64,000 nt of DNA, from assembly GCF_001026905.1 (NCBI RefSeq), contig NZ_LAQL01000016.1, positions 1 to 64,000 on the forward strand, given 5' to 3'. Under the pieces are notes generated by a model. That model was not told the origin of the DNA and made no database searches. It worked only from the letters and a program-made list of their open reading frames with translations. This document shows positions 54,748 to 62,526 of this stretch, in pieces (positions within the stretch are counted from its first letter, which is position 1; every line of letters starts with the position of its first letter). A program made the translations under genes and the position numbers. The DNA is from Kiloniella spongiae. GTDB lineage: Bacteria > Pseudomonadota > Alphaproteobacteria > Kiloniellales > Kiloniellaceae.

Positions 54748-54925
54748 ACTGGCTTTGGGAAAAGGGGTCTGTACGCTGCCACAGAGAGCGATTTCTGGGC
54801 GCGATTAGGCGCACTTCCCAAAGCGAGCCGCTTATCACGCGATATGTAAGTCGTGATCTGGAACCTGGAAGTAGTGTTCCGGGAGGATGCATTTCATTGT
54901 GCATCCTCGGCGGGCTTGCTTATTC
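54748..54925 (+). ncRNA. Candidate structured non-coding RNA, unknown family
   Basis: Downstream of fnr lies a GC-richer stretch with many nested inverted repeats. GCTTTGGGAA (54752-54761) pairs with TTCCCAAAGC (54815-54824). ATCACG pairs with CGTGAT (54834-54839/54852-54857), CTGGAAC with GTTCCGG (54858-54864/54876-54882), and GAGGATGCA with TGCATCCTC (54883-54891/54900-54908). AAGCGAGCC (54821-54829) can pair with GGCTTGCTT (54913-54921), enclosing the last three hairpins and competing with the first. A promoter-like TTGCTG-N17-TCTATA sits at 54708-54736 and a U-rich tail follows. No known RNA family was recognised; it is unlike tmRNA, SRP RNA, RNase P and 6S consensus elements. Confidence 0.6.
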
Positions 54926-55052
54926 TTCTTAGTTTTCATTTAATTAAACTTTTCATCACCTTTTACTTCCCTTACCCTGAGTTGCGCACACATTGTATGT
55001 GATAAAATCACGGCTATTCATGTTCACGCACGAAAAACAACGGATATAAAAA

Positions 55053-55829
55053 ATGGCAAGTCCTCAGCTAAAAAATAAACTCGGCGACCACCATCCTGTG
55101 TTTGGGTGCTGGATTGATATGTTCAGCCCAATCGCGACTGAGATTATTGCGCAGGCTGGCAACGATTGTTTAATGATTGATCTTGAACACGGCCCAGGTT
55201 CTGTGATGGATGCCATAACCCAAATGCAAGCGGCCAAAGCCTACGGCCCCAAAGTTTATGTCAGGGTTTCTAGCAACTCGAATGCAAAAATTAAACGCGT
55301 TCTTGATGCGGGTGCTGATGGCGTCATGGTGCCGTCGGTTTCCACAAAAGAAGAAGCAGAATATGCCGTTGCGGCATCCCATTACGCCCCACAAGGTAAA
55401 AGAGGAGTCGCTTCAACAATTGTCAGAGGTGCTGACTACGGGGTTAATTCCCAAAGCTATTTGAAAAATTTTAATGATCAAATGCTTTTGATCTGTCAAA
55501 TTGAAGATGCTGAAGGTGTTGAAAACTCAACAGAAATAGCCAATACCGATGGTGTGGATATGATCTTCATCGGCCCGTCCGACCTTTCGGCTGATCTTGG
55601 CTATCCAGGGGAACCAGATCATCCCGCAGTTCTCGAAACCATCTTTAAGATCGAAGAGATTGTTAAAGATGCGGGCAAATTACTTGGTACTATTCCAACG
55701 CCAGAGCGAAGTGCAGAAGCACTTTTCAAGTCCGGTTATGACATGGTTTTGGATGGCAGCGATATTGGCTTTGTGGTCAAAGGTGCGAGAGAGAAGGTTG
55801 CTCAACTAAAGAAAACACTTGGTATATAA
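55053..55829 (+). CDS. HpcH/HpaI aldolase-family protein
   Basis: This 258-residue protein belongs to the HpcH/HpaI class II aldolases, which cleave or form 2-oxo acids with aldehydes using a divalent metal. It has LMIDLEHGPGSVMDA, YVRVSSNSNAKIKRVLDAGA, GVMVPSV, QIEDAEGVEN (metal Glu) and FIGPSDLSADLGYPG. Relatives include 2-dehydro-3-deoxyglucarate and 2-keto-3-deoxyrhamnonate aldolases. No sugar-acid operon surrounds it, so the substrate is unclear. It lies about 130 bases after the structured RNA. Confidence 0.9.
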   Translation: MASPQLKNKLGDHHPVFGCWIDMFSPIATEIIAQAGNDCLMIDLEHGPGSVMDAITQMQAAKAYGPKVYVRVSSNSNAKIKRVLDAGADGVMVPSVSTKEEAEYAVAASHYAPQGKRGVASTIVRGADYGVNSQSYLKNFNDQMLLICQIEDAEGVENSTEIANTDGVDMIFIGPSDLSADLGYPGEPDHPAVLETIFKIEEIVKDAGKLLGTIPTPERSAEALFKSGYDMVLDGSDIGFVVKGAREKVAQLKKTLGI

Positions 55830-55850
55830 ATATCGAAAATTCGTCTGATT

Positions 55851-56459
55851 TTACAGCTTAACAGCCATGCAATACTGCTTTTTTCGCTCGAAAGCTTCGC
55901 AAGCTTTATTTGCCTCAGTCCGATCATCAAAAGTGCCTCCCAAAACACGATAGAATGTGCCTTTTCCAGTAATTTTTACCGCCTTGAGTCGTAGTGTTAG
56001 TCCATTGGTTTCTTTAGGAAAAACATTCTTGAGTTCTACCCATTCCTTTTCAGCGCTCGCCTTGCTTTTATTGGAAGATAAATGAACAGCATATTTACCC
56101 GTAGCCTTGATAACGGGTGGTTGAGCGATTTTTTCTGAATTCTTTAAGGGGAAAAGGGTAATCTTTTGCCCCTTTGGGGCAACGCTATTGACGTCATTGG
56201 CATCAAGTGCTGTCGTTTCTATTTGATCGCCATCAACTTTTTTCGGGTTATCAGCTTCTTCAGGATCGCCGTCTTTTTCTGCAAGCGAATCAAGCGCTTC
56301 TTTTGTAGAATTCGCAGCCTTTTTGGACCCCTTTTTTATATCTTCCCACAAATCAACGCCCCAGCCCTTAGTATCGTCATATACACTGCCGCAACCGCTC
56401 AGGACCAAAGATGAACAAAGGAGAACCACAAACAAAGAGGAATAACGTCGTATTGGCAT
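55851..56459 (-). CDS. SPOR-domain lipoprotein
   Basis: This 202-residue protein has a signal peptide with lipobox VLSGC (about residues 19-23), an acidic and Lys-rich linker, and a C-terminal SPOR domain (about 122-200; YAVHLSSNKSKASAEKEWVE, VLGGTFDDRTEANKACEAFE). SPOR domains bind denuded peptidoglycan, often at the division septum. It is the only gene of its transcript and converges with the aldolase gene. Confidence 0.85.
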   Translation of the reverse strand: MPIRRYSSLFVVLLCSSLVLSGCGSVYDDTKGWGVDLWEDIKKGSKKAANSTKEALDSLAEKDGDPEEADNPKKVDGDQIETTALDANDVNSVAPKGQKITLFPLKNSEKIAQPPVIKATGKYAVHLSSNKSKASAEKEWVELKNVFPKETNGLTLRLKAVKITGKGTFYRVLGGTFDDRTEANKACEAFERKKQYCMAVKL

Positions 56460-56469
56460 GGGCGAGCAC

Positions 56470-56503
56470 CAAAAAAGGTTGGATATAGATTACATCCAAC
56501 CTT
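56470..56503 (-). terminator. Terminator after phaZ
   Basis: AAGGTTGGAT (56475-56484) pairs perfectly with ATCCAACCTT (56494-56503), and the minus-strand transcript then reads TTTT. It lies about 55 bases past the phaZ stop and just before the SPOR lipoprotein gene. Confidence 0.88.
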
Positions 56504-56556
56504 AAATAATACATATTTATAAAAAGATAATTAATTCTATGACTTAAGAATTTAAT

Positions 56557-57879
56557 TTAGCTTTTATCACCCTTTGCCTTGGGATGATGCTTCTCAATAA
56601 AGTTATTAATCACGACAGAAACGCTTTCGCGCCATTTACGACCATTAAAAATACCGTAATGCCCGACACCAGCCTCTACATGATTTTTATGTTTGCCCTT
56701 CACAAGGGACGAGCACATTTCGTGCGCAGCCTCGGTTTGTCCGGGGGCTGAAATATCATCCAACTCTCCTTCTACTGTCAAAAGCGCTGTCTTTTTGATC
56801 TTTGACGGATCAACTGACTGCCCTTTCCAGGTCATCGTGCCATTGGGAAGGCTTCTTTCCTGAAAGATATGATGAATTGTATCCAGATAAAATTCGGCGG
56901 TCACATCCATCACAGAAAGATATTCATCATAAAATTTGTTATGGCTTTCTGCTGAATCCCCGTCACCTTTAATCAGATTATTGAAATGCTGCATATGGGC
57001 ATCTACATGGCGCATGGAATTCATAGATATAAACGCAGCCAACTGCAGAAACCCTGGGTAAACACGGCGCCCCGATCCTTCGTATTGCAGAGGGACCGTT
57101 GCAGTCAGATTATCTTTAAACCACGAAAGGGATTTACTGTCCGCCAATTTGGTCACTTCAGTTTCTGCGGCTCCCGGATCAATGGGTCCCCCCATCAAAG
57201 TCATGGTGCTTGGCTGTGCCGGATCATCATTTGCCGCCAGAATTGAAACAGCAGCAAGAACCAGCGGTGCCGGTTGACACACGGCAATGACATGCAGATC
57301 TGGTCCTAGCAATTTCATGTAGTCGACAAGATATTCTATATATTCATCCAGTCCGAATTCACCATCAGATGCAGGTACCTTACTCGCATCGGTCCAATCC
57401 GTGACATAAACTTCGTGATGCTCAACAAGAGTTTTTACCGTCCCGCGTAACAAAGTCGCAAAGTGACCTGACATCGGGGAGACGAGCAATATCTTTTTCG
57501 GGGTCTTTGCAAGATCACACTTAAAGCGAATAAGATCGCCAAAAGGCCTATGGTCAATCCTGGCGAGGTCAATGGGGTGGATACCGTCTTCACGGTGGAT
57601 GGCCTGAAAACCCCATTCCGGTTTTCCTCGGTGCCGAATAACACCTTCGAGAACGTCTGCACTGGCCGCCATGATTTTTCCCATATAGGTCTGGGAAAAG
57701 GGGAATAGAGGGTTATTAAAGTAGGTTTTTGTGAGCTGTGTCATGGCGCGCATTGGTCCCAACGCAGCGCTTTGCATATCAAAGTATGTATATAACACGT
57801 CATCTACCCCTAACAAATGTAGCAGCTTTATCAAATTAGCTGTTACGTATGGCCTTCTATTCAAACGAGAAATCATCAA
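56557..57879 (-). CDS. phaZ: Intracellular polyhydroxyalkanoate depolymerase
   Basis: PhaZ mobilises stored polyhydroxybutyrate granules. The 440-residue alpha/beta-hydrolase-like protein has the catalytic cysteine in HVIAVCQPAPLVLAA (a Cys instead of Ser, as in Ralstonia PhaZ1), Asp in VEGELDDISAPGQ and His in GVGHYGIFNGRKW. FQERSLPNGTMTWKGQ is a further family segment. A symmetric ATTGTGC-GCC-GCACAAT site lies 66 bases upstream. No phaC, phaB or phasin gene is in the window. Confidence 0.94.
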   Translation of the reverse strand: MMISRLNRRPYVTANLIKLLHLLGVDDVLYTYFDMQSAALGPMRAMTQLTKTYFNNPLFPFSQTYMGKIMAASADVLEGVIRHRGKPEWGFQAIHREDGIHPIDLARIDHRPFGDLIRFKCDLAKTPKKILLVSPMSGHFATLLRGTVKTLVEHHEVYVTDWTDASKVPASDGEFGLDEYIEYLVDYMKLLGPDLHVIAVCQPAPLVLAAVSILAANDDPAQPSTMTLMGGPIDPGAAETEVTKLADSKSLSWFKDNLTATVPLQYEGSGRRVYPGFLQLAAFISMNSMRHVDAHMQHFNNLIKGDGDSAESHNKFYDEYLSVMDVTAEFYLDTIHHIFQERSLPNGTMTWKGQSVDPSKIKKTALLTVEGELDDISAPGQTEAAHEMCSSLVKGKHKNHVEAGVGHYGIFNGRKWRESVSVVINNFIEKHHPKAKGDKS

Positions 57880-57944
57880 ATAAAACTAAAATTGACTTCT
57901 ACATGATGTTCGTTAATCCGGCTTAAATTAATTAAAATCACATT

Positions 57945-57961
57945 ATTGTGCGCCGCACAAT
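57945..57961. promoter_or_regulatory. Palindromic site upstream of phaZ
   Basis: ATTGTGC, a GCC centre and GCACAAT form a perfect inverted repeat 66 bases upstream of the phaZ start. TGC/GCA-rich symmetrical sites are known targets of the PHA regulator PhaR; the assignment here is an inference. Confidence 0.4.
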
Positions 57962-58139
57962 TAACTCAAAAGCTAAGCATCTTTGACCAAGTAGTCAATG
58001 ATTGTCTGGCTTTTCACAGAGGTTTCATGAAAATGTCAACAAAAGAAAATCAACGCAAAGCGCCATTGAGGAGACATAAATACCAGAGAATTAACGCCCT
58101 AAATTAAGGTCGTAATTAACAGAAGAATTAATGGGAAGA

Positions 58140-58406
58140 TTAACCCGAGACGGAAGGAGAGATTGAAACACAAAAATCTCTACCCTTTTTTGTAAGCTTG
58201 CAAACAATCCAATCAGGTTTCAGTTCATTACTGAACCACGGATCAGCCCACCCATGATCAATACAAGCCCGGATAAGCCGGGTATCATAATGTTGACCAT
58301 GTTCATCAAAAAGGGGCAATTTACCACCTGCTTGAACAAGGCCGCGTATAAGCCACTTAAGCTGTTTAGGATTTGATTTTTTGGATTGTCTTTTCTTATC
58401 GGGCAT
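58140..58406 (-). CDS. Small hypothetical protein
   Basis: This 88-residue protein is not recognised. It begins with a very basic MPDKKRQSKKSNPKQLKWL and continues with a helix-turn-like LIRACIDHGWADPWFSNE and WIVCKLTKKGRDFCVS. The pattern resembles a compact winged-helix fold in which the last segment is the wing, but no family could be named. The ATG at 58406 is preferred over an in-frame GTG two codons upstream. A leftward gene with no clear neighbours in an operon. Confidence 0.5.
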   Translation of the reverse strand: MPDKKRQSKKSNPKQLKWLIRGLVQAGGKLPLFDEHGQHYDTRLIRACIDHGWADPWFSNELKPDWIVCKLTKKGRDFCVSISPSVSG

Positions 58407-58461
58407 AATCACAATTCTACCACAAAACGGGTAGAATTGCCAAAGGACTTACGAGCGGGGA

Positions 58462-58641
58462 TTAAGCGCCGAGTGAAACTGATGCATTGCCTTTGGGTTG
58501 CAGAAGTCGTTTGACAATTTCTCTGTACTCGACGTCCCAAACCAGACGATCAATATCAATATCATCATTCTTGTCAACATGTGATGACATTGACATTTTG
58601 GCCCGCTTATCTGTGCGATATATTCTATTAAAGTTTCCCAT
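58462..58641 (-). CDS. Small hypothetical protein
   Basis: This is unrecognised. From the ATG at 58641 it codes for 59 residues, with an N-terminal basic part (MGNFNRIYRTDKRAKMSMS) and an acidic centre (DKNDDIDIDRLVWDVEYREI) followed by VKRLLQ. The composition is that of a small soluble protein. No strong SD is present, and a longer frame back to 58683 exists. It lies 55 bases upstream of the preceding small gene on the same strand, so the two may form a unit. Confidence 0.4.
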   Translation of the reverse strand: MGNFNRIYRTDKRAKMSMSSHVDKNDDIDIDRLVWDVEYREIVKRLLQPKGNASVSLGA

Positions 58642-58683
58642 GACTTTAATATAAACAGAAAAAACAAAGCCGTGGTGGGGCAA

Positions 58684-59255
58684 AAAAGTGGTAAGAATGT
58701 GAACAGAATGGATGATGAAGCGTCAATATGGTAAGATATTGTCTAGCTATTATTAAAAAACAACACCTTACCATAGTTAATTAACGTTAATATCTATATC
58801 ACATTAAACTCTTTAACAGGCGTTTTATTGATAATTCTATCCATGCCAAAAATTGGACAAATCCAGACTCTGGTATTTTTCGTAAACAATCAGTTCTGAC
58901 AAAGCACGTCCGACAGCCGGGGCCTGTTGTATCATAATGGCTCTTCATTTTACTTGTTATTAAAAGTTATGGCCCTTTCTGTACTATAAAAAAATAATGT
59001 GATCAAAGAAGTGGTTAATTTTTAACAAATGAATTCAAGAATAAAAAAACACTTATTTCCTTCCTCCCTTTAAATGATTACAATATGTAAAGAACATGAC
59101 ATTTTTTTTGTCCATTAACCAAATAAAAGTCGATGTTAATTTCTCTTTTACTGTTTGTCCTTAGAGTCGGTTCAATCACAACTATAGACTGTGCCTTCTT
59201 GATCGAACTAAAGTTTTTATTCTTTTCGAACAAGTGACAAAAATCGAGGAACCAT
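58684..59255. other. 572-base region holding a decayed gene end and the module's leader
   Basis: No intact gene is present. It contains the degraded 3' end of a FAD oxidoreductase gene (58794-58936, minus strand). From about 58960 onward it is AT-rich and forms the leader of the rightward PAS gene at 59256, whose GAGGAACC SD is clear. No promoter motif was recognised with confidence. Confidence 0.5.
58794..58936 (-). pseudogene. Remnant of the FAD oxidoreductase gene (C-terminal 45-50 codons)
   Basis: The minus strand codes for QQAPAVGRALSELIVYEKYQ and, after a one-base insertion in a T run, FGMDRIINKTPVKEFNVI followed by TAG. This mirrors the end of the intact gene at 62527-63735 (QQAPAVGRALSELIIYGKYR, FGMERIINKTPVKELNVI). 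Most positions agree, but there is a frameshift and no upstream part. The remnant and the intact end are direct repeats in the same orientation about 3.7 kb apart, flanking the PAS-MCP-STAS-PP2C module. Confidence 0.85.
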
Positions 59256-59780
59256 ATGGATCAAAATACAAGAATAACTGGGACAGAGAGGTTTTTTGAT
59301 AAAGACGATATTATCGTCTCGAAAACCGATACCAGTGGTAAGCTCACTTATGTAAATGATACCTTCCTTGATATTGCTGACTATACAGAACAAGAAGTTA
59401 TCGGAAAACCGCATAATGTCATCCGCCATCCAAATATGCCCCGATGCATTTTTAAAACGCTGTGGGATACAATTTCAAGTGGTGAAGAGATTTTTGCTTA
59501 TGTTGTAAATAAAACAAAACATGGTGATTACTATTGGGTCTTAGCCCATGTCACCCCTTCTTTTGGTAAAAACGGAAACATTATTGGGTATCATTCCAAT
59601 CGGCGTTCACCGAAACTAGAAACTATCACAAATATTATAGCCCCACTTTATGCTGAATTGATAAAAATTGAAGAAAATAACACTCGAAAAAAAGACGGCA
59701 TAGAAGCTTCGTCCATTAGATTAAATCAAATAATTAATGATTCTCAGATGGACTTGAATGAATATTTTTTGAGTCTTTAA
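59256..59780 (+). CDS. Stand-alone Aer-like PAS domain protein
   Basis: This 174-residue soluble protein has an Aer-type PAS domain (about 10-125). Residues expected to bind FAD in Aer are conserved: HNVIRHPNMPR (Arg-His), KTKHGDYYWVLAHVTPSF with the conserved Trp, and YHSNRRSP. A helical tail follows, but there is no membrane segment, HAMP or signalling domain. It probably senses redox state or oxygen and passes the signal to the MCP encoded next. GAGGAACC precedes the ATG. The next gene begins in the same frame after a single TAA and 13 sense codons. Confidence 0.85.
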   Translation: MDQNTRITGTERFFDKDDIIVSKTDTSGKLTYVNDTFLDIADYTEQEVIGKPHNVIRHPNMPRCIFKTLWDTISSGEEIFAYVVNKTKHGDYYWVLAHVTPSFGKNGNIIGYHSNRRSPKLETITNIIAPLYAELIKIEENNTRKKDGIEASSIRLNQIINDSQMDLNEYFLSL

Positions 59781-59819
59781 ATATCAATACATAATGATCC
59801 TTTTTTACAGGAGCCAAAA

Positions 59820-60950
59820 ATGCTTTTTAAATCATCGTCAAAAGAAAGTATTAAAAATGCGATTAATATTTGCAATCAAATTGCCAAGGGTGATTTTGAA
59901 GCGCGAATAACCAATATTGACAAAAATGATGAATTTGCAGAACTTTTTTTAGCTATAAACAGAATCATAGACAGAACAGACAGTTATATACGAGAATCTT
60001 CTGCCGCCATGAAAGCCGTTGCAGATAAAAAGTATTACAGGAAAATACTAATGGAAGGTCTTTTAGGATCATTCGGGCAAGGTGCAACAACTATTAATAC
60101 CGCTATTGTTAGGATCGAAGATTTAGCCACAAAATCCGTTCAGTTAAGTAAAACAGTTAGTAATCTAATAGAAGTCGTAAATGTTAAAGTATGCGAGATT
60201 GAGGAAGCTGCTAACGATACCGTAAACAAGACCGATGTCTCATCAAATAGATCTGTTACTGTATTAGAAGACTCAAAAGAAGCAGCAAGAAATATTGCTA
60301 CAGTAGCGTCAGCAACTGAGGAACTTACAGCGTCAAGTAATGAAATAGCACGACAAATCAACTATTCTGTAACGGCAACAAATGAAACCCTTGAAAAAAC
60401 AGAACAAGCCAGTAAGAAAATGGAAAGTCTTACTGAAGCAGCAAAGGATATAACATCGGTTGTTAGATTAATCACAGATATTGCCGCGCAAACAAATTTA
60501 CTCGCTCTTAACGCAACAATCGAAGCAGCCAGAGCAGGTGACGCTGGCAAAGGGTTTGCTGTTGTTGCCGCAGAAGTTAAAAACCTGGCAACCCAAACAG
60601 CTGAAGCAACTGAAAATATATCCACACTTGTTGATAATATACAAAGCACAACAAATAGTGCCGTTGAAGAAATAAATGCAGTCAAGAAAACAAGCCAAGA
60701 GCTAGATTCATCAAGTAGCGGAATTGCCTCTGCTGTAGAAGAACAAAATGCCGCACAATCTGAAATTTCAGAGCAAGTCAGGCGCATGGCGACGATTATC
60801 AATGACATATCAGATAACGTCGTTAATGTCGTTCAAACCACAGCTGTTTCATATTCATCATCTATACAAGTTCTATGGTCAGTAGGCGATATAAATGAAC
60901 CTACACAAGAACTCGATAGCAACATGAGAGAATTCATTAAACTAATCTAA
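59820..60950 (+). CDS. Soluble methyl-accepting chemotaxis protein
   Basis: This 376-residue chemoreceptor has no membrane helix. The N-terminal 90 residues look HAMP-like ([20 protein letters not shown]). The long coiled-coil signalling domain carries the conserved tip [20 protein letters not shown], then [20 protein letters not shown]. The AGGAG SD seven bases before the ATG is strong. The C-terminus ends [11 protein letters not shown] without a CheR-binding pentapeptide. With the PAS protein in front, it looks like a split cytosolic Aer-type receptor, but its output may go to the following STAS/PP2C genes rather than to flagella. Confidence 0.92.
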   Translation: MLFKSSSKESIKNAINICNQIAKGDFEARITNIDKNDEFAELFLAINRIIDRTDSYIRESSAAMKAVADKKYYRKILMEGLLGSFGQGATTINTAIVRIEDLATKSVQLSKTVSNLIEVVNVKVCEIEEAANDTVNKTDVSSNRSVTVLEDSKEAARNIATVASATEELTASSNEIARQINYSVTATNETLEKTEQASKKMESLTEAAKDITSVVRLITDIAAQTNLLALNATIEAARAGDAGKGFAVVAAEVKNLATQTAEATENISTLVDNIQSTTNSAVEEINAVKKTSQELDSSSSGIASAVEEQNAAQSEISEQVRRMATIINDISDNVVNVVQTTAVSYSSSIQVLWSVGDINEPTQELDSNMREFIKLI

Positions 60951-60973
60951 CCCAGTACTTTAGGGATTTAAAT

Positions 60974-61294
60974 ATGGAATACCAATTAAATACAAGCGGT
61001 ACATCTGTCGAAATATCATTAACGGGAGAACTCTCCTTTAGTGATTTAAAAACATTCCGAGAATTGTTAACCGATACTATCAATGCATCTTCTGCTGGTG
61101 CAAAACAATGGATACTTAACCTTGTAAACCTGAAATATATTGATTCAGCTGGATTAGGGTTAGTTTTACGCATGAAAGCCACAGCTGAAAAAGAGCAAAA
61201 AGAATTAACGATACGTGCTGCTGAAAGTGGTGACGTTGCCCAAGCACTAGAAATAACAAAATTCCACGAACTTATAAATCTTGAAAAAAATTAA
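60974..61294 (+). CDS. STAS-domain (anti-anti-sigma type) protein
   Basis: This 106-residue protein is a single STAS domain: VEISLTGELSFSDLKTFREL, WILNLVNLKYIDSAGLGLVL with the phosphorylatable Ser in IDSAGLG, and a C-terminal helix region KFHELINL. In partner-switching systems an anti-sigma or similar kinase phosphorylates this serine and a PP2C phosphatase reverses it. The next gene is such a phosphatase; no kinase (RsbW-like) gene is present. It begins 23 bases after the MCP gene. Confidence 0.93.
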   Translation: MEYQLNTSGTSVEISLTGELSFSDLKTFRELLTDTINASSAGAKQWILNLVNLKYIDSAGLGLVLRMKATAEKEQKELTIRAAESGDVAQALEITKFHELINLEKN

Positions 61295-61300
61295 CGACTT

Positions 61301-62473
61301 ATGGTTCCAACCGAAGAAATAGAATTATTAAGATATAAATCTAAAATACTTGTTGTCGATGATAACGAATTAATCTGCCGCTTTATCTCGACACTTTTAT
61401 CCAAGGCTGGCTTTTGTGACGTTAAATTTGTCCTTAGCGGTAAGGCTGCATTGGAAATTATTGAGGATGAAAAACCAGCCTGTGTCATCAGTGACATTGA
61501 AATGCCTGAAATGAACGGTTTTCAACTTCTTGAAATCTTAAAATCCAACATTTTAACCAAAGACATACCAGTACTTGTTATTACCGCCCATGATGACAGA
61601 GAAAACAGAAACGAAGTATTGGGGCACGGGGCATCAACGGTACTCTCTAAACCGATTGATAGCCCACTATTAGTCAATTTGGTAACCAGTATTCTGGACA
61701 GAAAAAATTTACTCGACTTATTGTCACTATATCACGAAAGATTATCACTGGAACTGGAACTGGCGACAGATATGCAAGTAGATTTATTGCCAGATAAAGA
61801 ACAAACAAACAAAATCAAAGAAAAATATAATGTAAACATTGAAGGTCACTTTCAACCATCATCTGAACTAGGTGGTGATTTGTGGTATGTAAAAGAACTG
61901 AATGCAACGCAATTTATGTTTTTTCTTGCCGACTTTTCAGGCCACGGTATCTCTGCTTCCATAAATACTTTCAGGCTCAATACATTACTGAATAAAATAA
62001 ATGTACCGTCAAAAAAACCTTCCGATTTTCTCAGTGTTATAAATAATGAATTGTGTCAGATAATGCCAATTGGTCAGTTTTGTACTCTACTTTGTATAAA
62101 GGTCGATGTTAAAGAAAATACAATCACTTATTCCGGTGCGGCTGCACCGCCATTCATCTGTATCACAGAAGACACAATGACATTATGTGATGTATCTGGA
62201 ATCCCTTTGGGCATACAGGAAAATAACACTTACAACGAACATAGTTTGAATTTTTCAAAAAATTCTGCGTTATTCGCATACAGTGATGCATTGTATGAGA
62301 CAAAATTCAGAAATAATCATCCGCTAGGTATTGAGGGCGTATACCAATTGGTTGAAGAAATAAAAGAAAAAAAATCAGCTAATCTTATGCAAAATATTTT
62401 GGATCATTTTTATCTTGAGGTTGATAGGTCCAGACTAACTGATGACCTAACAACCGTTTTAATAACAAGATAA
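61301..62473 (+). CDS. Response regulator with PP2C/SpoIIE-type phosphatase output
   Basis: This 390-residue protein joins a receiver domain (about 14-130) with a SpoIIE-type phosphatase (about 175-390). The receiver has KILVVDDNE, the phosphoacceptor Asp in VISDIEMPEMNG and Lys in LSKPID. The phosphatase has SSELGGDLWYVKE, FFLADFSGHGISASI, LFAYSDALYE and RLTDDLTTVLITR with metal-binding aspartates. Family knowledge suggests it dephosphorylates the STAS protein when its receiver is phosphorylated, for example by a CheA-like kinase. It starts six bases after the STAS gene. Confidence 0.93.
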   Translation: MVPTEEIELLRYKSKILVVDDNELICRFISTLLSKAGFCDVKFVLSGKAALEIIEDEKPACVISDIEMPEMNGFQLLEILKSNILTKDIPVLVITAHDDRENRNEVLGHGASTVLSKPIDSPLLVNLVTSILDRKNLLDLLSLYHERLSLELELATDMQVDLLPDKEQTNKIKEKYNVNIEGHFQPSSELGGDLWYVKELNATQFMFFLADFSGHGISASINTFRLNTLLNKINVPSKKPSDFLSVINNELCQIMPIGQFCTLLCIKVDVKENTITYSGAAAPPFICITEDTMTLCDVSGIPLGIQENNTYNEHSLNFSKNSALFAYSDALYETKFRNNHPLGIEGVYQLVEEIKEKKSANLMQNILDHFYLEVDRSRLTDDLTTVLITR

Positions 62474-62526
62474 TTCTAGGTAGATTAAAGCCTCTATCCG
62501 TTTTGAAGAGCTTAATTATTCCAAAT

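Noticed and set aside
54748-54925. Assignment of the structured RNA to 6S, SRP, tmRNA or RNase P RNA
   Set aside because: None of the key consensus elements was found: no GGTCAGG/GGAAGCAGC (SRP), no TTCGA T-arm (tmRNA), no GAGGAAAGTC (RNase P), and no single long 6S-like hairpin.
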